In this document: in pieces, positions 9,501 through 15,402 of the stretch
How positions within the stretch are numbered: the stretch's first letter is position 1
Layout of the letters: every line of letters starts with the position of its first letter
Assembly: GCA_937898885.1 (NCBI GenBank)
Contig: CALDKD010000071.1
Coordinates: forward strand, 4,701-68,700
Source of the DNA: an uncultured Bacteroidales bacterium
Lineage (GTDB): Bacteria > Bacteroidota > Bacteroidia > Bacteroidales > Bacteroidaceae
Length of the DNA: 64,000 nt
Direction: 5' to 3'
Program-made: the position numbers and the translations under genes
Notes under the pieces: model-generated
Told to the model about the DNA's origin: nothing
Database searches by the model: none
The model's input: the letters and a program-made list of their open reading frames with translations, nothing else

Positions 9501-9850
9501 GCGATGGTCTGCCACAAATCAGGCTCACTGCCCTTGCAGATCAGCTTTTTGGCCAGCATAGTAATTGTCCAGAACAGGAACAATATACATAGCGCGCTCA
9601 GAATGGCGGACATAATGTTCACCATCATAGCCACCTTCGTTGTATCGTCAGTAAACTGCGAGAACAGGTTCGATGTAAGCATAAAGAACGGTGCTCCAGG
9701 CGGATGTCCTACCTCCAGCTTAAAGCCGGTTGTGATAAACTCGGGGCAATCCCAGAAACTGGCCGTAGGCTCAATAGTCATACAGTATGTCACTGCCGCC
9801 ACAATGAACACCAGCCAGCCGATAATGTTATTGATATGTTTGTATTTCAT
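6518..9850 (-). CDS. DUF2723 multi-pass membrane protein (glycosyltransferase-like) with C-terminal TPR repeats
   Basis: 1110 residues. The N terminus (first helix, then EPTASFWDCPEF with Asp34 and Glu37, and a GHPPGAP loop) is the DUF2723 signature, a GT-C-fold family that includes human TMEM260, an O-mannosyltransferase. About ten further membrane helices run to residue ~370, more follow around 570-660, and a large extracytoplasmic part contains a WDDHDRSNRY motif. Residues ~975-1085 look like TPR repeats (alternating helices with LAEAL and LASCYVQLGEKEKAL). I infer lipid-linked sugar transfer to secreted proteins or glycans; donor and acceptor are unknown. It shares a transcript with the downstream deacetylase. 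Confidence 0.85.
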   Translation of the reverse strand: MKYKHINNIIGWLVFIVAAVTYCMTIEPTASFWDCPEFITTGFKLEVGHPPGAPFFMLTSNLFSQFTDDTTKVAMMVNIMSAILSALCILFLFWTITMLAKKLICKGSEPDLWQTIAIMGAGVAGALAYTWSDTFWFSAVEGEVYAYSSFCTAVTFWLILKWEEDADRPHSDRWLILIAYVIGISVGVHLLNLLCITAIVLVYYFKRAENPTWKGGVLSIVISGVIIAAVLYGIVPGIVKVGGWFELLFVNALGFKFNTGLIIYLILLVAAILWGVFESQKGVSDTRMKVAFLCTLALTGIPFYGHTAGGVVFGIIVLAILGFYLLAKAVSDKLKPSARVLNTIMLSVMCIVIGYSSYALIVIRSTANPPMDQDSPEDIFALGDYLAREQYGTRPLFYGQTYASEVSLRNEGNMCRPEFVENGVMYGRKEKANADEKDRYYIKDYKRSYKYAQNMLFPRMYSSDPDHIQQYKAWANVKGNTVIYDRCGEKVKLTIPTQIENLRFFFKYQVNFMYWRYFMWNFVGRQNDIQGHGELNHGNWVTGINFIDRIMLGDQRLMPDTLKGKGHNVFYGLPLILGLIGLFWQIKQDKEGVRQFWVVFCLFFMTGLAIVMYLNQTPIQPRERDYAYAGSFYAFAIWIGLGVAGVAELLKKVMGSKAAPVVASVLCLLVPIQMVGQTWDDHDRSNRYVCRDFGQNYLLTLPEKGNPIIFTCGDNDTFPLWYNLETEGFRTDCRVCNLSYLMTDWYIDQMKRPAYSSPAVPIEFERIDYESGTNDAVEISPRNKENFLKNAKTQAEIDNINNSFELKTVLEYWVKKYNIIPTDTVWLKLDKEAILNSGMLIPAEYQGATREETLERLPDKMVISLKGRRYIYKNELMMLEMLAYCNWERPLYMATTVGRDNHLGLGPFFVLEGLAYRITPFNWKELGYTDKDNNDSYMVNADLMYENLMNFKFGGLDNPDLYIDETIRRMCYSHRRLYAQLAEALIMQGEDNKALQVLDKCEKGISSELLPHDVLGYSQILASCYVQLGEKEKALAICEQMARSYLTEMQWYLSMDDMHLALLKEEMKTAITYLYKGVFPVMEDAGMDEETYKSMISVFEDMYVKFSNRV

Positions 9851-9890
9851 AACCTTACGGTCTTTTCAGATACTTCTTTGCAAATATAAG

Positions 9891-9898
9891 CAATCAAA
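9891..9898 (-). promoter_or_regulatory. -7 promoter element for the DUF2723 gene
   Basis: Minus strand reads TATATTTG, a match to TAnnTTTG, 40 nt before the start codon. No clear -33 element is seen. Confidence 0.45.
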
Positions 9899-9922
9899 CA
9901 GCTCCTGCCGCATTAAAAATTC

Positions 9923-11194
9923 TTAAAGGTCAGCACCGATGTCACTGCGGAAATGCTTTCCCTCAAAATCAATCTGGCCTGCGCCTTTGAAAGACTTGGC
10001 CAAAGCCTCAGCCTTGTCCTTTCCGTATGAGCTTACGGCAATGACACGTCCGCCTGCGGTAACCACATTTCCCTCAGCGTTGAACGCGGTTCCGGCGTGG
10101 AATACGATGCTGTCCTGAACCTTCTCCGTTCCGGTGATACGGAATCCTTTCTCGTAATGACCGGGGTAACCACCCGACACCAGCATCACACATACCGCAG
10201 AGCGCGGATCCTGCTCCAGGACCTTCTCATCAAGATTACCATTGGCCACTCCAAGAAGCAGGTCAACAAGGTCTGACTTCAGCCTGAGCATCACAGTCTC
10301 AGTCTCAGGATCGCCCATACGCACGTTGTATTCTATCACCTTTGGCTCACCTGCCACATTTATCAGTCCGAGGAAGATGAAGCCCTTGTACTCAAGGCCC
10401 TCCTCTGCCAATCCCTGGATTGTAGGACGAATAATGCGCTCCTCGACCTTGCCCATCCAAACCTCATCGGCAAACGGAACAGGCGATACTGAGCCCATAC
10501 CACCGGTGTTCAGACCGGTATCGTGCTCGCCAACGCGCTTGTAATCCTTTGCCACCGGCAGAATCTTGTAGTTCTTGCCATCGGTAAGAACAAACACCGA
10601 GCACTCTATGCCGCTAAGAAACTCCTCAATCACAACCCGCGATGAGGCACCGCCAAACATACCGCCCAGCATCTCCTTGAATTCCTTACGTGCCTCATCA
10701 AGGGTAGGCAGAATCAGCACACCCTTTCCGGCGCACAGACCATCGGCCTTCAATACGTATGGAGCCTGCAGAGTTCCCAGGAACTCAAGGCCCTCCTCAA
10801 GTGTATCTGATGTAAAAGTACGGTAGGCAGCGGTTGGTATGCCGTGGCGCAGCATGAACTGTTTGGCAAAATCCTTGCTACCCTCAAGCTGTGCGGCAGC
10901 CTTGGTGGGTCCAATCACCGGAATGCCGGCAAGCCTTGAATCGTTCTTGAAATAGTCGTTGATGCCCTTTACCAAAGGATCCTCAGGACCTACAACCACC
11001 ATATTGACGCCTTTGTCAAGAACAAATGACGCAATGGCATCAAAGTCATCAGCCTTCATTGCCACATTCTGGCCAACAGATGCGGTTCCGGCATTACCCG
11101 GTGCTATATATAACTTGTCTGTAAGCGGGCTTTGGGCTATTTTCCAAGCCAGGGCGTGCTCACGTCCGCCACTACCAAGAAGCAGAATTATCAT
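9923..11194 (-). CDS. purD: Phosphoribosylamine-glycine ligase
   Basis: Second step of purine synthesis: joins glycine to 5-phosphoribosylamine with ATP. The 423-residue protein has the N-terminal LLLGSGGREHALAWKIAQS block, the ATP-grasp region KADGLCAGKGV, the GGMGSVSPVPF motif and NVRMGDPETE with metal-binding acidic residues. Length matches the family. Its ATG overlaps the stop of the upstream methyltransferase gene as ATGA, which indicates translational coupling. No other purine genes are nearby. Confidence 0.97.
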   Translation of the reverse strand: MIILLLGSGGREHALAWKIAQSPLTDKLYIAPGNAGTASVGQNVAMKADDFDAIASFVLDKGVNMVVVGPEDPLVKGINDYFKNDSRLAGIPVIGPTKAAAQLEGSKDFAKQFMLRHGIPTAAYRTFTSDTLEEGLEFLGTLQAPYVLKADGLCAGKGVLILPTLDEARKEFKEMLGGMFGGASSRVVIEEFLSGIECSVFVLTDGKNYKILPVAKDYKRVGEHDTGLNTGGMGSVSPVPFADEVWMGKVEERIIRPTIQGLAEEGLEYKGFIFLGLINVAGEPKVIEYNVRMGDPETETVMLRLKSDLVDLLLGVANGNLDEKVLEQDPRSAVCVMLVSGGYPGHYEKGFRITGTEKVQDSIVFHAGTAFNAEGNVVTAGGRVIAVSSYGKDKAEALAKSFKGAGQIDFEGKHFRSDIGADL

Positions 11195-12894
11195 TGCTCT
11201 TTATCGTTGAATTTATTATTTGATCTGGAGTTCTTGCCGAAAGGCTTATCTGAACGGGAGAAAGATTTATCTGAACGGGAATAAGGCTTGCGCGATGAGC
11301 CTGAAGACTTTCCGTTATAGCCCTTTCCATCGTTTCTTTTGAGACCTTTGCGACTGCCATCCTTCGGCTTGTCAGAAAACCTCCTTGCCGACTTATGCTC
11401 CGCGTCACCATCCTTCTTGAAGGACTTATAGGGCCTCTTCTCACCTGAGAACTTTCTGAATGAGCCTTCATTACTCTCATCACCCTCCTTATCTCTCCTG
11501 GAATAAGGTCTTGCTGGTCTGTCTGACGTACGGAAACCGTCCCTCCCGGAACTTCTTCCCGGACTGCGTCTCTCGCCGTCCTTTCCAAATCCTTCACGAC
11601 GCGGTCTTCCCGGGCGCCTCTCCCTTCTCTCGCCATCAGAGGCAGCATCATCACCATCTTTCTTCAGACGCTCTGCCTGAGCAGCCTTATGACGCAATGT
11701 TGTACCACGACGTGTTGATGAATCCTCCTTGCGTAGATGCTCGCCCTCTGAGCGGAATGACTCATATTTACCGCCAAATATCTCATACTTGCGGAACTCG
11801 CAGGCCAAAGCGCCGTTATAGAGAGGTACCTTGGCCGACGGCTTCAGACCTATCTTGTCAAAATACTCATAGTGATTGCAGATAACCCAAGCCTCACCAC
11901 CTGTGAAAGCGTGCTTCAGACGCTCACCTAGTGTAGCATACAACTCCGGAATATCACCCTCTCTCAGACGCTCACCATACGGGGGATTTGTAACCATAAG
12001 AGTCTTCTCTGTAATTGGCTGGAAATCCTTGACATCGCGGGTATCAAAATGAATAGTATCCAGAAGTCCGGCAGCCTTGGCATTGCGCTTGGCAGTAAGA
12101 ATAGCCTTTGCATCCTTATCATAGCCATAGATATGGCCATTGAACGGACGCTCTGCTGAATCATCGTTATATATCTGCTCAAACAGGTCACGGTCAAAAT
12201 CCTTCCATTTCTCAAAGGCATACTGACTGCGGAAAAGGCCAGGCGCCATATTGCGGGCAATAAGAGCCGCCTCAATAGGCAAGGTACCTGAGCCGCACAT
12301 CGGGTCAACGAAATCGCACTCACCACGCCATCCGGTCATCAGAATCATACCGGCGGCCAGCACCTCATTGAGGGGCGCCTCCATAGTATCCTGACGATAG
12401 CCACGGCGATGCAATGACTCTCCCGAGCTGTCGAGCGACAGAGAACAATCCTCATTGGAAATGTGGATATGGAACGTGATGTCCGGATTGGCTACGCTTA
12501 CATTAGGCCTGTGACCTTCTTTCTCACGGAAATAATCAGCAATGGCATCCTTCACCCTGTATGCCACAAATTTTGAGTGAGTAAACTCCTCGCTGTTGAC
12601 TACGGCATCTACAGCAAAACTGCTGAGGTTGTCCATATACTTCTCCCATTCTATCTTCTTGCAGACATCATACACCTCATCGGCACTCGCTGCCTTGAAA
12701 TGCTTGAACGGCTTTAATATCCTTATGGCAGTACGAAGATGGAAATTCGCCTTATACATCAGAGCCTTGTTGCCTGTAAATGACACCATACGGTTGCCAA
12801 TCTGTATATTGTTGGCTCCCAGCTCTGTCAACTCCTGTGCCAAGACCTCTTCCAATCCCTGGAATGTCTTGGCTATCATTTCAAATTCAGCCAT
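11191..12894 (-). CDS. THUMP-domain class I rRNA methyltransferase (RlmL N-terminal type) with a long basic tail
   Basis: 567 residues. An N-terminal ferredoxin-like/THUMP RNA-binding part (~1-160) is followed by a Rossmann methyltransferase with SAM motif FVDPMCGSGTLPIEAA (~195-210) and catalytic motif NPPYGERL (303-310). This is the architecture of the RlmL half that makes m2G in 23S rRNA. Residues ~386-567 are low-complexity, rich in Arg, Lys, Ser, Gly and Asp, with repeated RSDK/SFSRSDKPF-like units at the end; the tail is probably disordered and RNA-binding. Overlaps purD by 4 nt. The core call is firm; the exact modified base is inferred. Confidence 0.9.
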   Translation of the reverse strand: MAEFEMIAKTFQGLEEVLAQELTELGANNIQIGNRMVSFTGNKALMYKANFHLRTAIRILKPFKHFKAASADEVYDVCKKIEWEKYMDNLSSFAVDAVVNSEEFTHSKFVAYRVKDAIADYFREKEGHRPNVSVANPDITFHIHISNEDCSLSLDSSGESLHRRGYRQDTMEAPLNEVLAAGMILMTGWRGECDFVDPMCGSGTLPIEAALIARNMAPGLFRSQYAFEKWKDFDRDLFEQIYNDDSAERPFNGHIYGYDKDAKAILTAKRNAKAAGLLDTIHFDTRDVKDFQPITEKTLMVTNPPYGERLREGDIPELYATLGERLKHAFTGGEAWVICNHYEYFDKIGLKPSAKVPLYNGALACEFRKYEIFGGKYESFRSEGEHLRKEDSSTRRGTTLRHKAAQAERLKKDGDDAASDGERRERRPGRPRREGFGKDGERRSPGRSSGRDGFRTSDRPARPYSRRDKEGDESNEGSFRKFSGEKRPYKSFKKDGDAEHKSARRFSDKPKDGSRKGLKRNDGKGYNGKSSGSSRKPYSRSDKSFSRSDKPFGKNSRSNNKFNDKEQ

Positions 12895-12951
12895 TTGACC
12901 TTGTTATTTCCTCAATTCTGAAATAAGGTGCAAAATAACAAAAAAAACTGC

Positions 12952-13905
12952 TTACTTAGTGACCCAGGCCGGATTATGTGGCTTTATTCGCGCAGGATCA
13001 TAGTATAATCCCTTAACATCGGGAATGGCAACCTTATATAGTCTGTGTGAATTGTCATTAAGCCTCATCTCTCTGAGCCAGAGGTTAGCCTCACGCAACT
13101 GTGAATATGACACCCCGTGATTGTCTGCGAATTCCACAAGATCATCAACTGTCTCTGTAACATATACAGTGTCCTTTGCCGGAATGAACGGATAAAGCTC
13201 ATCCGGGCGAAGGTTGAATCCGAACAAAGATGGATTCTCGAACATCATCTTTGCCACCAGGAGACGGAACATATAACGCGATGTCTCATTCACAAGCCAA
13301 AGGTCAACAGCTTTCTTCTGATGCTGATCCTCAAGCTTTGAGCTTATGCCGGCCTGACCCGCATTGTAACTTGCAGCCACTGTAAGCCAGTCGCCAAATT
13401 TGGCATACGAGCTCTTCAGATACTGACAGGCAGCTATGGTTGCCTTCTCAATATTGTATCGCTCGTCTATATTGGCATTCACCTCAAGACCATATACACG
13501 TCCTGTGGCCTGCGTAAACTGCCACAAACCGGCTGCCCCTGCCGTTGACACAGCCTGGGGATCAAGATTGCTCTCAATTACCATCAGGTATTTCAAATCA
13601 TCAGGTATGCCCTGCGACTTGAGTATCGGCTCAATCTGTGGAAAGAACCTGTTAGCCCGCTTCAACATCAGTATCGATGTGGAGTGGGTGTAGGTAAAGG
13701 CTATCAGCTCTCTGTCAAGACGCTCACGCATATCGGCACGGTCAAAACGTATGGTCTCGCCGGCAAAGACCAGATATTCGGGAACAGACGGCAAGACATT
13801 AACAGGTGGCACACCTCCAGACAATGAGGCAGAAGACCTGTGCTGTGCCGCAACAGGAAGACAAAGACAAAGAATGGCAATTGACAGACAACGCGCTATA
13901 CTCAT
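12952..13905 (-). CDS. MltD-like lytic transglycosylase (SLT domain)
   Basis: Cleaves peptidoglycan glycan strands in the periplasm. I start at the ATG at 13905: it is followed at once by a signal peptide (MSIARCLSIAILCLCLPVAA), and the longer frame from 13935 would begin inside the -7 promoter element. In the 317-residue product, the catalytic Glu111 lies in the ESNLDPQAVS motif, followed by GAAGLWQF and AASYNAG, the GH23/SLT signature. Residues ~240-290 (DLVEFADNHGVSYSQLREAN) resemble a degenerate LysM-type wall-binding module. Confidence 0.92.
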   Translation of the reverse strand: MSIARCLSIAILCLCLPVAAQHRSSASLSGGVPPVNVLPSVPEYLVFAGETIRFDRADMRERLDRELIAFTYTHSTSILMLKRANRFFPQIEPILKSQGIPDDLKYLMVIESNLDPQAVSTAGAAGLWQFTQATGRVYGLEVNANIDERYNIEKATIAACQYLKSSYAKFGDWLTVAASYNAGQAGISSKLEDQHQKKAVDLWLVNETSRYMFRLLVAKMMFENPSLFGFNLRPDELYPFIPAKDTVYVTETVDDLVEFADNHGVSYSQLREANLWLREMRLNDNSHRLYKVAIPDVKGLYYDPARIKPHNPAWVTK

Positions 13906-13932
13906 ATCGATATTCACAAAATTATTGATTTG

Positions 13933-13940
13933 CAAAATTA
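13933..13940 (-). promoter_or_regulatory. -7 promoter element for the lytic transglycosylase
   Basis: Minus strand TAATTTTG, 27 nt upstream of the ATG at 13905. Its position rules out the longer in-frame start at 13935. Confidence 0.5.
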
Positions 13941-13959
13941 GTCAAAAACCACCATATAT

Positions 13960-13993
13960 AAAAAATCAAGCCGACCCTCTGGGAACCGGCTTG
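13960..13993 (-). terminator. Rho-independent terminator of the small secreted-protein gene
   Basis: Arms CAAGCCG (13967-13973) and CGGCTTG (13987-13993) form a stem; on the minus strand this is followed at once by a T-run (complement of the A-run 13960-13965). It sits 25 nt after the stop of the gene at 14019-14360. Confidence 0.85.
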
Positions 13994-14018
13994 ACAACTA
14001 TGGAAAACTTACTTGTCT

Positions 14019-14360
14019 TTACTCTGCTGAGAGGACTGCCAATGTAGCCTCAGTCTGCCAGCTGTCAAGAAGTGTGCTGAAACGGTCAGTATAGATGCCC
14101 TTCAAAGACTCAATACGATTCTGCTTCTGAGCCTCGGTAAGTCTTACAGACTCCTTGATCTGCTTGGCCTGGCAAATAAAACGCTGGCAAAGAATGGTAT
14201 AATTGTAAGCATTGTCAAAACTAAGCTCTGATGCAATCTGATTAAGTACGAACTCGTCATTCTGTACCTGATTGAAGGAGGCTGAGGACTGAGCGTTTAC
14301 ATTTACACTTGCTGTTAAAGCCAAAATTGCGATCACTACTGCAAAAAGATTCTTTTTCAT
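14019..14360 (-). CDS. Small secreted protein of unknown function
   Basis: 113 residues with a clear signal peptide (MKKNLFAVVIAILALTASVNVNAQ, cut near NAQ). The mature ~90 residues are predicted helical and contain two cysteines (TILCQRFICQAKQ). The composition resembles small periplasmic helical proteins, but I do not recognise a family. It is a single-gene unit with its own terminator downstream at 13960-13993 and a ~250-nt upstream gap. The signal peptide, the intact frame and the terminator support a real gene. Confidence 0.75.
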   Translation of the reverse strand: MKKNLFAVVIAILALTASVNVNAQSSASFNQVQNDEFVLNQIASELSFDNAYNYTILCQRFICQAKQIKESVRLTEAQKQNRIESLKGIYTDRFSTLLDSWQTEATLAVLSAE

Positions 14361-14609
14361 AATTTCTATTTTTTAATTTGTTAAACTTCTTACTTGTCTG
14401 CCGTCATTCTTGCCGGCGTTCGTATATAAGATGCCTGAAACTGAAAAAGGTTAATTCCAAAGTGCGATATTTGGCTAATTTTAACGTTTAAGTTAAATTA
14501 ATAAAAGCTTGTAAAATGTTGCTATCTTCCTTTTGTTGTGATGTTTAAGTATTCTAACATGAATAAAATACAGAAATTATTAATTTATATTTTAGCAATT
14601 ATAGTATTG
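14361..14609. other. Intergenic region, 249 nt
   Basis: AT-rich spacer between the sirtuin gene and the small secreted-protein gene, both on the minus strand. It must hold the promoter of the latter. A near-match to the -7 box (CACTTTG on the minus strand, about 14462-14468) is the only candidate; I see no gene. Confidence 0.4.
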
Positions 14610-15317
14610 CTACAAAAGTTCTGAAACGAGATTTTTGAACTCATCTATTCCATCTGAGGCGCCTTTACAAATAACATTGACGCTGCGCCATGAATTAATC
14701 TGGACTGGTGCCGGATCAATAAGATAAACCAGAGCGGAGTCAGGCGCGTAGTTTAGCAGACCTGCTGCAGGATAAACATTAAGAGACGTTCCGATAATAA
14801 GAAGTATGTCAGCCTCTGATACATAATCTGCGGCAATACCAATATTGGGAACAGGCTCGCCAAACCATACAATATACGGCCTGAGCTGACTTCCATCGGA
14901 AGCCTTATCTCCTATATGAATCTCATAATTATCATGAGAGAGTTTACATATCTGACGAGAATCATTAGGATTAATGGACGATGTAACCTTCTCGAGCTCT
15001 CCATGAAGATGAATAATATGGCTGCTCCCTGCTCTTTCGTGAAGATTATCCACGTTCTGAGTAATCACAGTCACATTAAACATAGACTCAAGCTCCGCTA
15101 AGGCTATATGCGCGTGATTAGGCTGTACGCTCAGAAGTTGCTTCCTACGCGCATTATAAAAATCAATGACAAGACGCGGATTCCTACGATAGCCGTCGGG
15201 CGTGCAGACATCATCCACACTATATTTCTCCCAAAGGCCGCCACTGTCACGGAAAGTGCTTATGCCGCTCTCGGCGCTTATACCTGCACCTGTCAAAACA
15301 ACGAGCTTCTTTTTCAT
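14610..15317 (-). CDS. Sirtuin, NAD-dependent protein deacylase (zinc-less variant)
   Basis: 235 residues. NAD-binding GAGISAESGISTFRD (10-24), TQNVDNLHERAG (86-97), catalytic His105 in HLHG, and GTSLNVYPAAGL are all present. Tyr54 and Arg57 match the Y-x-x-R motif that lets SIRT5/CobB-type enzymes remove succinyl or malonyl groups. The usual four zinc cysteines between the catalytic His and the FGE motif are missing: residues 107-150 contain only one Cys (124). I recall zinc-less sirtuins from other Bacteroidota. It reverses lysine acylation with NAD. It is followed only by an untranslated gap. Confidence 0.9.
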   Translation of the reverse strand: MKKKLVVLTGAGISAESGISTFRDSGGLWEKYSVDDVCTPDGYRRNPRLVIDFYNARRKQLLSVQPNHAHIALAELESMFNVTVITQNVDNLHERAGSSHIIHLHGELEKVTSSINPNDSRQICKLSHDNYEIHIGDKASDGSQLRPYIVWFGEPVPNIGIAADYVSEADILLIIGTSLNVYPAAGLLNYAPDSALVYLIDPAPVQINSWRSVNVICKGASDGIDEFKNLVSELL

Positions 15318-15335
15318 CAGAAAAAAATAATATTG

Positions 15336-15370
15336 AAATAAAAACCGGGCAACACATAAGCGCTGCCCGG
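15336..15370 (-). terminator. Rho-independent terminator of the five-domain secreted-protein gene
   Basis: Arms CCGGGCA (15345-15351) and TGCCCGG (15364-15370), followed on the minus strand by TTTTTATTTC. It lies 32 nt after the stop codon at 15403. Confidence 0.85.
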
Positions 15371-15402
15371 TTCTTATATTAACCCTTGCGGGTAAAAGTC
15401 TA

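Noticed and set aside
11172..11657. 161-codon minus-strand frame over the methyltransferase tail
   Set aside because: Out-of-frame reading of the basic, repetitive tail of the methyltransferase gene.
12904..12926. Hairpin TTATTTC/GAAATAA before the methyltransferase gene
   Set aside because: Weak AT stem in an untranslated leader, no T-run; likely chance.
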